Source of the DNA: JAHIYU01 sp964476155
Lineage (GTDB): Bacteria; Krumholzibacteriota; Krumholzibacteriia; LZORAL124-64-63
Assembly: GCA_964476155.1 (NCBI GenBank)
Contig: CAYYYS010000048.1
Location: 1-19,658 of the forward strand
DNA: 19,658 bases
Direction: 5' to 3'
Shown here piece by piece: positions 1 to 8,273 of the stretch (its first letter is position 1; the number at the start of each line of letters is the position of its first letter). Made by a program: the position numbers and the translations under genes. Under the pieces are notes generated by a model, which did no database searches, was not told the DNA's origin, and worked only from the letters and a program-made list of their open reading frames with translations.

Positions 1-2
1 AG

Positions 3-551
3 GGGGAAATCAGGGGGGAGAATGTTAAGAGTGGATTATCTTGGACAGCAGTGGCCCAGGCCACGCCCAAGAACATCACCGCCGGAGCCGGTGTCTATGT
101 CGTAACGACCAGCGACGACGACGAACGCGAGAGCATGGAAGGCTACGCCATCACCGGCGCCATGGCCCTGGGACCGGGTTCCGCGATCCGTGGGCATCTC
201 TATTTCACCGAGCACGAAGACAATTCGAACCTCAAGCTCGAAGGGTTCGACGGCCAGTTCCTGCTGGGAAGCAATCTGAACCGGCTGGGCTTCAAGATAT
301 ATGCGCTGGGTGGATACTGGAGCGAGACGATGAAGGTGGAGTCGTCCACGAAGACAACCGCCTCCGAGCCGGATTTCGCGGGCTTCATGGCCGGTCTGGG
401 GATTGGTTACAACTGGCCGTCCGCCGCTCTGGATTTCTGGGTCGCTTGGCGCGATCCCGGCGAGTACAAGGAGTACTACGAAGGGTTGTTCGGTGTGGAA
501 CCCGACATCAACATGGGCGCCGGTGCGCTGACCTTCGGTCTTCGCTTCTGA
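3..551 (+). CDS. Outer-membrane beta-barrel-like protein, 5' partial
   Basis: The reading frame is open from the left edge to a TGA at 549-551, so the gene is probably cut at its 5' end. The residues just before and at GTG 51 read TAVAQA followed by TPKN, which resembles the end of a signal peptide with an AxA cleavage site; the hydrophobic core that should precede it is not in frame here. A GTG start at 51 would give 166 aa without a signal. The protein alternates short polar and aromatic strands and turns (for example GAGVYVV, IYALGGYW, DFWVAWRD) and ends GALTFGLRF with a C-terminal phenylalanine, as expected for an outer-membrane barrel. No family was recognised. A strong terminator follows. 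The barrel assignment is inferred from pattern, not from a named domain. Confidence 0.65.
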   Translation, partial: GEIRGENVKSGLSWTAVAQATPKNITAGAGVYVVTTSDDDERESMEGYAITGAMALGPGSAIRGHLYFTEHEDNSNLKLEGFDGQFLLGSNLNRLGFKIYALGGYWSETMKVESSTKTTASEPDFAGFMAGLGIGYNWPSAALDFWVAWRDPGEYKEYYEGLFGVEPDINMGAGALTFGLRF

Positions 552-609
552 CCGTCCCCGTTTAGTGCGCTATCGCTGCGGGTGTGAATCTCTGCAACAG
601 GTCTAAACA

Positions 610-645
610 GCGCGGCCGCTCTTCTGGGCGGCCGCGCATCTTTTT
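610..645 (+). terminator. Rho-independent terminator
   Basis: A perfect 10-bp GC-rich stem (610-619 with 628-637, loop of 8 nt) is followed by atcttttt. It closes the partial barrel gene ending at 551 and separates it from the lipoprotein at 751. Confidence 0.85.
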
Positions 646-688
646 GTCCGGCAACTAGTTGTCGCTGGACTTTTTGGGAAGCCGGTAG

Positions 689-704
689 CGGCACGTCGTC
701 TGCA
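689..704 (+). promoter_or_regulatory. Candidate sigma-54 (-24/-12) promoter
   Basis: The sequence CGGCACGTCGTCTGCA has the strict GG-N10-GC spacing of sigma-54 promoters. It matches the TGGCACG-N4-TTGCW consensus except for C instead of T at the first base and at the first base of the -12 box. The predicted start is near 714-716, about 35 nt before the ATG at 751, in an intergenic region and in the right orientation. A sigma-54-dependent activator is encoded at 3084-4493, so the factor should be in use in this organism. That this regulator acts here is inference. Confidence 0.55.
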
Positions 705-750
705 AGGTCCTGCTCTACGAAGACGCAACCCCCAACGAGGAGAAGAGACC

Positions 751-1563
751 ATGAAGACCCGCAACCAACTCCGAAACATCCTCCTGCTGACCGTCGCCGC
801 TGCGATCCTGGCCCTCGCCGGCTGTAGCGAAAACACGCCTCTCGGTCCCACCGCCGAGCCCCAGGCCCAAGCCCCCGTCCTGCCCGACGCCGAGCGCATG
901 ACCGTCAATATGGGCTTCTTCGACCAGGGCAAGGACTACGACAAATCCTTCGCGCGGCAGAACTTCTTCAACGCCTATCTGCGGGCGGTCATCGTGACCG
1001 GTATGACCGAACTGGTTCTCGCGCCCCCGGTGGCGGCCTTCTCCCTGGCCATCCATACCGTGCCGAGCTATCAGCCCGACGGGTCCTGGCTGTGGATCTA
1101 CACCTTCGTCAACGGCGCCGAAGAAGTTCAGATCAGACTGCGCGGCACCATCGCCGACGATCACGTGGACTGGGAAATGCGTGTGACCGCCCTGGACGAG
1201 GGTTACGAGAATGAGCTCTGGTTCGACGGCACTACCAGCGATCAGGGCGACACGGGCCACTGGACCTTCTACGATGCCGAGCAGAGTGGTCTCGCGGCCG
1301 GCGAGCTGTACTGGGAGAGCCGCGTCGCTTCGAACAGCCTGCGTATCGTGGCCCTCGCGGGGGACGATGCGGGCGACGAGCTCACCTTCTCCGAGGCCGG
1401 CGACAACCACCGCATCGATCATATCGACGCCGGCACCGGTGATATGTCGTTTATCCGCTGGAACGAGAGCGACGGCACCGGCAGCCTCATGGTTCCTGAC
1501 TACAACGACGGCGCCGAGGCCTGCTGGGACGAGAGCCAGTACGACATCGAATGCGGCGACTGA
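751..1563 (+). CDS. Lipoprotein of unknown function
   Basis: A 270-aa protein with a type II signal peptide: basic MKTRNQLRN, a hydrophobic stretch at residues 10-22, and lipobox LAGC with the lipidated cysteine at 25. A Pro/Ala-rich linker (about 29-48) leads to the mature domain, rich in Trp, Asp and Gly with beta-strand-like alternation. No known family was recognised. The ATG is preceded by an AGGAG ribosome site (GAGGAGAAG) at normal spacing, which supports this start. A sigma-54-type promoter lies about 50 nt upstream and a strong terminator follows, so the gene is probably monocistronic. The C-terminus (ACWDESQYDIECGD) has two cysteines that could form a disulfide. It is expected to be anchored to a membrane facing the periplasm or the outside. 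Confidence 0.85.
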   Translation: MKTRNQLRNILLLTVAAAILALAGCSENTPLGPTAEPQAQAPVLPDAERMTVNMGFFDQGKDYDKSFARQNFFNAYLRAVIVTGMTELVLAPPVAAFSLAIHTVPSYQPDGSWLWIYTFVNGAEEVQIRLRGTIADDHVDWEMRVTALDEGYENELWFDGTTSDQGDTGHWTFYDAEQSGLAAGELYWESRVASNSLRIVALAGDDAGDELTFSEAGDNHRIDHIDAGTGDMSFIRWNESDGTGSLMVPDYNDGAEACWDESQYDIECGD

Positions 1564-1581
1564 ATCGATCGTATCACGACG

Positions 1582-1612
1582 AAGGCGGCTCCCACACGGA
1601 GCCGCCTTTTCT
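1582..1612 (+). terminator. Rho-independent terminator
   Basis: An 11-bp perfect stem (1582-1592 with 1598-1608, loop CACAC) is followed by TTCTT. It ends the lipoprotein gene 751-1563. Confidence 0.85.
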
Positions 1613-1670
1613 TATGAACCCGAGTGCAGTATGATCAAGCCAGATACAGAGCGTCTTCATCGAATGGGGT

Positions 1671-2618
1671 ATGACCGTGACTACCAAGACCGTGCCGGGC
1701 CTGCTCATCATCGTGCTCATCGTATGCCTGGTCGCCGGTTGCGACGATGATTCACCCCAGGCGTTCGACGCCACAATCGACGAATTATGGCCGAATGAAG
1801 ACGGTCGGTGGTGGGAGTACGACCTGCACGTCGCGGAATCGGAAACGGACCTGGGCGACCTGAAGGATCCGGACATCCCCCTGCCTTCGGTGCAGCAGAT
1901 GAGCCAACTCGTTGCGGATCTTGCTCATGACGGCCAGCCCACATCCGAGGATTACCTTCTGCGCACATCTTTCTCCGGCATGCTTACCACGTCATCCGGT
2001 GCGACCGGACAAGCTCTGGTCGAGGAACTTGAGGACGTCGAGTCGAATAAGGCCTCCATCTGCTCTGCCAACCCCATCCAGGATTTGATATGGAGCATGC
2101 GTCCGGATCTACGTGAACGCTTGCCCGAGCCGGCCAAGGTCGGTAGCGGCGACAACAACCCATACGGACTCACCGGCTATTGCTGGACGAAAACGGAGAC
2201 CTATATCGGTGGGTACGGAGACTTGAATGCGGATCTGTCTTGGCTCTACCTGAAGGCGCCACTGAGAACGGGCTCGACCTTCACGATGCAATTGGTTCCC
2301 GATATCGCCGACAACATCTGGCTGCACGGACTAATCGAACGCCAACTTGCCTGGACCCAGGGAGAGACCACCTATCCGCGGGCGGTCGAGATCTTCCTGC
2401 TCATCGACCTGGGCGTACAGGTCATGACGGATGATCAGGGTAACGCCACGGAAATGGAACGTTCCTGGGCCTGTAGCCGGACTGTCTACGCGCCGGGTGT
2501 CGGCCCCGTCTACACCCGTGAATGGCGTTCGACCGCCGGTGACTCCGTGCTGCAGGATCCCGCCGGTTATCTGGAGATCGAAGCTGCTCTCGTGGATACG
2601 GGTGTATCGGAGATCTAG
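1671..2618 (+). CDS. Lipoprotein of unknown function
   Basis: A 315-aa protein beginning MTVTTKTVPG, then a hydrophobic core and lipobox LVAGC with cysteine 24. The residues after it are DDD; aspartate at +2 is the inner-membrane retention signal in Escherichia coli, though whether that rule holds in this organism is unknown. The mature part has a WPNEDGRWWEY motif near its start and two cysteines around the YCWTKTETY region and further upstream. No family was recognised. The ribosome site is weak (GGGGT just before the ATG). A TATGAT at 1630-1635 could be a -10 box, but no good -35 was found. The stop lies only 4 nt from the stop of the convergent gene at 2623, with no obvious terminator between them. 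Confidence 0.8.
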   Translation: MTVTTKTVPGLLIIVLIVCLVAGCDDDSPQAFDATIDELWPNEDGRWWEYDLHVAESETDLGDLKDPDIPLPSVQQMSQLVADLAHDGQPTSEDYLLRTSFSGMLTTSSGATGQALVEELEDVESNKASICSANPIQDLIWSMRPDLRERLPEPAKVGSGDNNPYGLTGYCWTKTETYIGGYGDLNADLSWLYLKAPLRTGSTFTMQLVPDIADNIWLHGLIERQLAWTQGETTYPRAVEIFLLIDLGVQVMTDDQGNATEMERSWACSRTVYAPGVGPVYTREWRSTAGDSVLQDPAGYLEIEAALVDTGVSEI

Positions 2619-2622
2619 ACGA

Positions 2623-3087
2623 TCACAGCCAGAAAGCCACGCCGAAAGTCACCTTCGACGCAAACCCCGACTCCTCCACCGGCGTCTCGACGGCCAGTTC
2701 GCCGCCGTCGGGCGCCGTGTAGGTGACGCTCACCGTGTTCCAGTTCACGGCTTCCAGTCGCAGCGAACCGTGTAGGGAAACGCGCCGGCTCACCAGGTAG
2801 TGGAGGCCGCCGCCGAAGCGGATGTCCACCTTCGGGTCACTCGTCGGGTGGTCCGCGGTGCCGCCGTATATACGCAGCATAAAGTTCGGGCTGAAGCGGT
2901 AGCCGATCTGCAGGGCTCCGCCGCTCGCCTTCTCGTCCACCGAGATGCTGTCTTCGTCGCTGTTGTCCTCGATGTGACTGTTCACGCCGTCCAGTCCGAT
3001 CAGCCAGCGGTCGCCCGCGGCGGCTTCACTCACGACCAACGTCGCGGCCAGCGCCAGGGCGGTCAGGGTCAACGTGCGCATGTTCAT
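2623..3087 (-). CDS. Small outer-membrane beta-barrel protein
   Basis: A 154-aa protein with a cleavable signal peptide (MNMRTLTLTALALAATLVVS, ending EAAAG). It is followed by strand-like segments such as GGALQIGYRFSPNFMLRIYG, RFGGGLHYLV and SLHGSLRLEAV, and ends FGVAFWL. This suggests a small barrel of the OmpA/OmpX/OmpW size class; no precise family was recognised. The start was chosen at 3087 because GGGAGGG lies at good spacing and the ATG overlaps the stop of the upstream regulator gene (ATGA, 4 nt), implying translational coupling. An earlier in-frame start would run far into the regulator gene. It is the last gene of the five-gene operon and may be an output or sensor of the two-component system. 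That role is inferred from position. Confidence 0.8.
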   Translation of the reverse strand: MNMRTLTLTALALAATLVVSEAAAGDRWLIGLDGVNSHIEDNSDEDSISVDEKASGGALQIGYRFSPNFMLRIYGGTADHPTSDPKVDIRFGGGLHYLVSRRVSLHGSLRLEAVNWNTVSVTYTAPDGGELAVETPVEESGFASKVTFGVAFWL

Positions 3088-4493
3088 GGCGAGGTCCCTC
3101 CCTTGTGGTCGTCCAGCCCGTAGGCCTGGATCTTCTTGTGCAGGTTCGTGCGGTCGATGCCGAGCAGTCGCGCCGCGCCCGAAACGTTGCCGCCCGCCTC
3201 GGTCAGGCACTGGCGGATGCACACGGCCTCGAAAGCCTGGCGGGCCTTGACCAGTCCGCCGAGGCCCTGGATCGTCGTCGGGGAGAGGGGCTGTGGGGCG
3301 TCCGCGTTGGCGTCGGCTCGCAGCGGGGGCGTGTCGTTCAGCCCGACGGCCCGCAGGTCGTCGGGAGTAATCTTCAGGCCGGCCGCCATGATCGCCAACC
3401 GCTCGACGGCGTTGTGCAGTTCGCGCACGTTCCCCGGCCAGGGCATTCCGGCCAGCTGTTTCAAGGTGTCGTCGGTGAATTCGCGGGGCGGCAGGTCGTT
3501 CTCGTCGCTGTAGCGGGACAGGAAATGAGCGGCCAGCAGGGCCACGTCATCTTGTCGCTGTCTCAGCGGCGGTACATGGATGGGCACCACGTTGAGACGG
3601 AAGAAGAGATCCTCGCGGAACGTCCCCGCGCGCACGTCTTCCTCCAGATCTCGGTTGGTTGCGGCCAGGACGCGCACGTCCACCTTGAGGGCCTTGTCGC
3701 CGCCTACTTTTTCGATCTCACCCTCCTGCAGGGCGCGCAGCACCTTGGCCTGGGCGCGCAGACTCATGTCGCCCACCTCGTCCAGGAACAGCGTGCCGCC
3801 GTCGGCCTGCTTGAACTTGCCGTCGCGCGATTCGGTGGCGCCGGTATAGCTGCCTTTCTTCGCGCCGAACAGTTCGCTCTCGATCAGTTCCTCCGGGATA
3901 GCCGCGCAGTTCACCTTGACGAAGGGCCCGTCGCGGCGCTGGCTCGCCTCGTGCAGGGCGCGGGCCACCAACTCCTTGCCGGTGCCGCTCTCGCCGCGAA
4001 TGAGGATGCGCGCCGGTGTGGGCGCGGCGCGATCGATCTGATCACGGATGGCGCGCAGGGCCTCCGACTCGCCGATCATCAGGTGGCGGTCGCGTTCACG
4101 CTTCTTGTAGACGCGCACTTCCTTGTCTAGCTTCTCGACGCGCAGGGCGTTGCGTACGGCCAGCACCACCCGTTCGCGCGAGCAGGGTTTTTCGAGAAAG
4201 TCGAAGGCACCCTCGCGCGTGGCCTCCAGGGCGGTGGAGATGGTGCCGTGGCCCGAGATCATCACCACCTGCTGGTGATCGTTCTCGGTGCGCATTCGTC
4301 GCAGGACTTCCAGGCCGTCGAGGCCCGGCAGGCGCACGTCGAGGATCACCACGTCGGCGCCCTCGGCGCGCCACAGGTCCAGACCGTCCTCGCCGCTCCC
4401 GGCCTCGACCACCTCGAAGCCCTCGGACTTGAGCACCATGCCGAAGGTGCGGCGTATGTTCTTCTCGTCGTCGATGATCAGTATGCGTGACAT
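3084..4493 (-). CDS. Sigma-54-dependent response regulator, NtrC/NtrX type
   Basis: A 469-aa protein with the full NtrC-family layout. The receiver domain (about 1-120) has the acidic pocket IIDDE, phospho-acceptor Asp52 in VILDVRLPG and Lys102 in EKP. The AAA+ sigma-54 interaction domain (about 139-370) has Walker A GESGTGKE (167-174), the sigma-54 contact loop as GSYTGA (214-219, a variant of GAFTGA) and Walker B GTLFLDE (233-239). A Fis-type helix-turn-helix (about 433-456) has GNVSGAARLLGIDRTNLHKK. It should bind enhancer sites and drive open-complex formation by sigma-54 polymerase when phosphorylated. It follows the kinase gene with a 1-nt TGATG overlap and a GGAAGG ribosome site. NtrX is the best guess because of the NtrY-like kinase and DUF4390-like neighbour; the cognate pairing is inferred from adjacency. 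Confidence 0.95.
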   Translation of the reverse strand: MSRILIIDDEKNIRRTFGMVLKSEGFEVVEAGSGEDGLDLWRAEGADVVILDVRLPGLDGLEVLRRMRTENDHQQVVMISGHGTISTALEATREGAFDFLEKPCSRERVVLAVRNALRVEKLDKEVRVYKKRERDRHLMIGESEALRAIRDQIDRAAPTPARILIRGESGTGKELVARALHEASQRRDGPFVKVNCAAIPEELIESELFGAKKGSYTGATESRDGKFKQADGGTLFLDEVGDMSLRAQAKVLRALQEGEIEKVGGDKALKVDVRVLAATNRDLEEDVRAGTFREDLFFRLNVVPIHVPPLRQRQDDVALLAAHFLSRYSDENDLPPREFTDDTLKQLAGMPWPGNVRELHNAVERLAIMAAGLKITPDDLRAVGLNDTPPLRADANADAPQPLSPTTIQGLGGLVKARQAFEAVCIRQCLTEAGGNVSGAARLLGIDRTNLHKKIQAYGLDDHKGGTSP

Positions 4494-5935
4494 CAGTCAT
4501 CCTTCCCGCCGGCGGGGATGCGGATCGTGAAGACCGCGCCCACTCCCGGGTTGCTCGCAACATCGATATTCCCGTCGTGGCCACGGACGATGCCGTCCAC
4601 GATGGCCAGACCGAGTCCCATGCCTTCGGTGCGTGTGGAAAAATCCGGTTCGAAGATGCGGTCACGATGTTCCGGGGCGATGCCCACGCCGCCGTCGGCC
4701 ACCACCAGCACGAGTCCGCCGTTCTTGTCGTTGCGGGCCGTCATCGTCACGCGCGGGTCCCGGTCGGCCTGCGCGCAGGCGTTGTGTCCGTTGTCGATGA
4801 GGTTGATCAGGGCGCGGCGCAGGGCCTTGTCGTCGAAGCGTCCCGGGAGCGTCTCGGCGGCGAGCTTGATGTTGATCCGTTCACCGTAAAGCCGACCCAG
4901 GTCCTGGGCCAGGGGGACGAAGTCGTCGTCCCGTAGCGAGGGCTTGGGGGCGCGGGCGAAATCCGAGAACTCCGACACCAACCGGCGCAATCCGTCCACT
5001 TCCTCGCTGACGATGGATTCGCAGTCGGCCAGGACCTCGCTATGAGCCGCGTCGTCGCCCTTGTAGCTGCGGTGGGTTTCCTGGACGGCCAGGAGGATGG
5101 GGGTCAGGGGGTTCTTGATCTCGTGGGCCAGGGTGCGGGCCATGCCGCGCCAGGCGGCCGCTTTTTCCAGGCGCACCAGTTCGCCCCTCTGTTGCGACAG
5201 TCGCGCGACCATGCCGTTGAACGCGTGCACGAGGGCGCCGGCCTCACCGCCGCCTCGCTCGTCCACGCGTGTCTCGAGGTCGCCCTCGGCCACCCGTTCG
5301 GCGGCTTCGGCCACGGCTTCGAGCGGCCGGGCCAGACGTTGCGCCATGAGCGATGCCACCACCAGCGCCGCCAGGATCAACACCGCGTAGACCAGGATGA
5401 ACGGCAGGATGTAGCTGCGCAGGATCGGATCGCGTTCGAGTTGGAAGGCGGCCAGCAGACCCATGGCATCGGTGATGTCGTCGACGCGTCCGGTCAGTTC
5501 GGGGGGCAGGGCCTGGGCAATGACCACGGGGCGCCCGTCCGCCGTGCGATTCTTGAGCGCCAGATGGTCGCCGACGATCTGGGGCATGGAATCCAGGTCG
5601 GGAAGCGCCTCGTTCAGCGCCGGCACGAACGCGGCCTTCTTCAACCAGCGGCCCTGCTCGTCGAGCATCATCTGGCCCCTGTCCCCGGCCGGATTCATCA
5701 TCGTCAGATGGGGTCGCCAGATACGGTCAGCCGCTTCGGTGAAGGCATACTTGCGTTGTTGCAGGTCCTCGCGCGAGCCGTCCAGGCCCGCTTGCAAGCC
5801 ATCCACCAGGGTCTGTTGCAGAGTTGGATTCATGCTGCGTTCCAAGAGATTCCGGACGACCAGGGACATGGGGACCGCCGGCAACAGGGCCGCCACGAGG
5901 ATCATGATCATCAGCCGTGTGCGGATGCGTCTCAT
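4493..5935 (-). CDS. Membrane sensor histidine kinase, NtrY-like
   Basis: A 480-aa kinase. TM1 is at about 8-28, an extracytoplasmic sensor region at about 30-170, TM2 at about 173-196 (YILPFILVYAVLILAALVVA), HAMP at about 197-250, and HisKA with His271 in AHEIKNPLTPI. The HATPase_c domain has N-box NLIDNGHNA (378-386), G1 box DGGVGIA (414-420), F-box IFEPDFSTR and G2 box GMGLGLA (438-444). It is shorter than classical NtrY (about 700 aa) and has no visible PAS domain. The open frame continues upstream to 6781, but the start at 5935 is preferred: its ATG overlaps the upstream stop (ATGA) and begins the first membrane helix. It should phosphorylate the regulator encoded next to it. The sensed signal is unknown; the neighbours suggest an envelope signal. 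Confidence 0.93.
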   Translation of the reverse strand: MRRIRTRLMIMILVAALLPAVPMSLVVRNLLERSMNPTLQQTLVDGLQAGLDGSREDLQQRKYAFTEAADRIWRPHLTMMNPAGDRGQMMLDEQGRWLKKAAFVPALNEALPDLDSMPQIVGDHLALKNRTADGRPVVIAQALPPELTGRVDDITDAMGLLAAFQLERDPILRSYILPFILVYAVLILAALVVASLMAQRLARPLEAVAEAAERVAEGDLETRVDERGGGEAGALVHAFNGMVARLSQQRGELVRLEKAAAWRGMARTLAHEIKNPLTPILLAVQETHRSYKGDDAAHSEVLADCESIVSEEVDGLRRLVSEFSDFARAPKPSLRDDDFVPLAQDLGRLYGERINIKLAAETLPGRFDDKALRRALINLIDNGHNACAQADRDPRVTMTARNDKNGGLVLVVADGGVGIAPEHRDRIFEPDFSTRTEGMGLGLAIVDGIVRGHDGNIDVASNPGVGAVFTIRIPAGGKDD

Positions 5936-6576
5936 GGCGTCAACTCCCCGGTCAGGAAAGGGGCGGAGTCGAGGGTGTGGTCCATGTCGTCCTGCGCGCC
6001 GCCCTTGTAGAAGAAGCGGATCAGTTTGCCGAGACTCACCAGCACTTCCTGGCCGGGGTCGTCGTGGCGTCCGTCGGCGGCCCGGTCGCCCGAGATCATG
6101 CCCTCCATGCGGCCGCGCGTGTCGGGGGCGATGGTGTGCAGCCTTAGTCCGGCGCGGATCACCGCCGGCGTCGTGTTGTCCAGGGCGTCGAGCGGGGCCA
6201 CCGGCATCGGCGGCAGGTCGGCCAGGTAGTCGCGCAGGTCGGTCAGGTTCGCGAGTCGGGTTTCGGTACCGCCCAGGTCCACCGCGTAGACCTCTTCCCA
6301 CAGGTCGAACGACAGGCGCACCATCACGCGGTTGCCGGCCACCGTCCGGTCGCCGTCCTGCAGGACCTCCAGATTGAACTCGATCGCCGAGACCAGCCCG
6401 CTGCGCAAGGTGGAGACGATGCGTTCGCTGGGAAGATCCGCGGTGGTCAACCGGCAGATCAGCAACCCGTCCTGTCCGGTCGGCGACACCAGGGTGATGC
6501 GGGGGGCCGCGCCGGCCGACGTGGCCAGCGCGGCGAGCAGCAGCGGTAGCCAGAGTGCGCGTCGGGTACCGCCCAT
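5932..6576 (-). CDS. DUF4390-like exported protein
   Basis: A 214-aa protein with an N-terminal signal peptide (MGGTRRALWLPLLLAALATSAGA). The mature part resembles DUF4390: a domain with LRSGLVSAIEFNLEVLQD, then NRVMVRLSFDLWEEVYAVD, then LTDLRDYLADLP and a late RAGLRLHTIAPDT strand. DUF4390 proteins are commonly encoded directly upstream of NtrY-NtrX kinase-regulator pairs in Proteobacteria; the same order here supports the call, which rests on remembered family pattern. The start at 6576 is chosen over a GTG at 6588 because GGTGGAG lies about 8 nt upstream and because it gives a TGATG overlap with the preceding gene. The stop overlaps the kinase start by 4 nt. It probably works with the kinase's extracytoplasmic domain in signal sensing (inference). 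Confidence 0.65.
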   Translation of the reverse strand: MGGTRRALWLPLLLAALATSAGAAPRITLVSPTGQDGLLICRLTTADLPSERIVSTLRSGLVSAIEFNLEVLQDGDRTVAGNRVMVRLSFDLWEEVYAVDLGGTETRLANLTDLRDYLADLPPMPVAPLDALDNTTPAVIRAGLRLHTIAPDTRGRMEGMISGDRAADGRHDDPGQEVLVSLGKLIRFFYKGGAQDDMDHTLDSAPFLTGELTP

Positions 6577-7976
6577 CAGAAGCTCCACCCCAGCGAAACA
6601 TGGCCGTGGGCGGATTCGTCGATGGGCGAATCGGAGAGGGGGAAGGCGAGATCGGCGCCGAGATAGCCGAGCCAGCCCAGCCGGACACGGAAGCCCCAGC
6701 CGACTCCCACGGCCACGTCATTCGCGGGCCCTTCGCTATCGCCGCTGCGCCCGGTGTCCAGGAAGAGTGCGCCGGCGACACGCGGGTTAGCGGGATCGCC
6801 CAGCAGGGGCGCCCGGTATTCGAGAGAGCCGTGCCAGATCCAGCCGTTGCCGGCGGGCGCGCTCAGGGACTGGCTGGGGAAACCGCGCACCGTGTACAAC
6901 CCGCCCAGATAGTGTCGGTCGTAGAAGGGCGCGCCGTCGCCCACGACGGCCGCGCGGGTTCGTAACGCGAGTACGCCCGCGCCGAGGGATTGGTAGGCGC
7001 GCAGGTCGCAACTCGCGGCCGGATAGTCGACGTCTTTGCCGATGGTGTATTGGGTGCGGAGTCGTCCCCACAGACCCGCTACGGGTGAGTCTGCGCGGGT
7101 CCGCGCGTCGCGTGTGTCGAGGACCAGATCCAGACGCCAGATGCTGCGATTCCGTTTGCCCACGTCCGTGGCGATGCTGGGCGGCAGATCCGCAAACGGG
7201 ACCTCGTCGCCCACTTCGAGCCCGCGGAATTCATCGTCTGTGTGGACCGAGCCGGTCGAGTCGGCTTCGACGGATTCAGCGCGCAGGCCCAAAGCCAGGC
7301 TCCAGGCGTTTGATAGGCGACGTCCCAAGTGCAGATCGAAAGCGCCGGTGGACAGGGGATGGGTGTATTCCACGCCGTCCAGGAAGTAGACCCGGTCCTT
7401 GGACAGGGCCTGAGCTTCCGCACCCCAGAAGGTCCGGTCGGCTGGCGCCGTTCCCCGTCGATAGTGGGCCGTCACCCCGGCGGTGCGATAACCGAAGGTG
7501 AGCCGCAGCGCGGCGTCCTCGCCGTGGCCGGTCAGGTTATCGAAGGACAGGGACGCCGGAATCAGATACCACCCGTCCAGGTCGGTGTTGCCGGTGCCCA
7601 GGCGAAACTCGATGCCGCGTTCTACAACGTCCAGGACCAGCACCAGTGCGCCGCGCTGGAGGCCTGGGCGCGTGAAAAAGTCCACCGACACAAACAACTC
7701 GCTGCGGCGCAGGCGATTGATGGCTGCAAGCAAGTCGTCCTGGTCGAAGGTGTCCCCGGGAATGAGACCCAGATAACGCTGGATGACCGTCATCGAAGTG
7801 CGGGTGTTGCCGTTGGTCTCGATGGACTCCAAGGTGAGCGGTTTCGCTACAGATTCCGGTCCGCCAAGGGGGGAGGGTGTTGCGGAGTCCGCCGGGCGCG
7901 CCAAGGCGGTCGTCCCGCACAGTAAGGCCACACAGCTGATTGCCATGATTAATGTTATCAGCTTATTGCACGTCAC
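6576..7976 (-). CDS. Omp85/TamA-like outer-membrane protein with one POTRA domain
   Basis: A 466-aa protein. A signal peptide (TCNKLITLIMAISCVALLCG) is followed by one POTRA domain at about 47-120 (LESIETNGNTRTSM, DDLLAAINRLRRSELFVSV) and a C-terminal Omp85 barrel. The barrel carries the lid-lock motif VRGF after RHYLGGLY and ends HVSLGWSF with a terminal phenylalanine. BamA usually has five POTRA domains and TamA three, so this is a short member whose role could be assembly or translocation of a specific substrate. The GTG at 7976 was chosen because AAGAGA lies upstream and it gives a good signal peptide; ATGs further upstream would add a non-hydrophobic leader. It is the first gene of the overlapping five-gene operon, with a sigma-70-type promoter about 80-100 nt upstream. 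Confidence 0.88.
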   Translation of the reverse strand: MTCNKLITLIMAISCVALLCGTTALARPADSATPSPLGGPESVAKPLTLESIETNGNTRTSMTVIQRYLGLIPGDTFDQDDLLAAINRLRRSELFVSVDFFTRPGLQRGALVLVLDVVERGIEFRLGTGNTDLDGWYLIPASLSFDNLTGHGEDAALRLTFGYRTAGVTAHYRRGTAPADRTFWGAEAQALSKDRVYFLDGVEYTHPLSTGAFDLHLGRRLSNAWSLALGLRAESVEADSTGSVHTDDEFRGLEVGDEVPFADLPPSIATDVGKRNRSIWRLDLVLDTRDARTRADSPVAGLWGRLRTQYTIGKDVDYPAASCDLRAYQSLGAGVLALRTRAAVVGDGAPFYDRHYLGGLYTVRGFPSQSLSAPAGNGWIWHGSLEYRAPLLGDPANPRVAGALFLDTGRSGDSEGPANDVAVGVGWGFRVRLGWLGYLGADLAFPLSDSPIDESAHGHVSLGWSF

Positions 7977-8052
7977 GACTTCTCTTATCGATGAGCGATC
8001 ATGGAGCTCGGGCGATGCGCGCGAGCCTTTCGAACACTTGATCCTCGCAATC

Positions 8053-8080
8053 ATCATACCCGAATCGTGGAGAATGACAA
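8053..8080 (-). promoter_or_regulatory. Sigma-70-type promoter for the Omp85/two-component operon
   Basis: Read on the minus strand: TTGTCA (8080-8075), 16-bp spacer, TATGAT (8058-8053). Each box has five of six consensus bases. Predicted start near 8046 gives a leader of about 70 nt to the GTG at 7976. Confidence 0.6.
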
Positions 8081-8264
8081 CACCGTGAGTGTAACTTGTA
8101 TCATGTTATGCGTCAGTAGGATACGCTATGCGGGTACCATGGTTTCAGGGATTGATCCCCCTATAAGACCGTGAATATCCACGACACTCGGGAGATCGAG
8201 TTCGGCCGGGCTGTTTTTCCGCACAGTTTTGAGAATGCGTTTTGTGGTGGATTCGCTGTTGTTG

Positions 8265-8273
8265 TGCTAGTAT
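8265..8273 (+). promoter_or_regulatory. Possible extended -10 promoter
   Basis: TGC followed by TAGTAT fits the extended -10 pattern TGnTATAAT. TTGTGG (8242-8247) could be a -35, but the 20-bp spacer is long. It would give a leader of about 98 nt for the gene at 8378. Confidence 0.35.

Noticed and set aside
4493..6781. A 762-aa open frame as the full kinase gene
   Set aside because: The upstream part overlaps two clearly coding genes in another frame and has no kinase-like content; the overlap start at 5935 begins the first membrane helix.
8125..8139. Leftward sigma-54 promoter before the Omp85 operon
   Set aside because: GG-N10-GC spacing is present but the flanking consensus is weak (TGGTACC, TAGC), and a better sigma-70 promoter lies closer to the gene.
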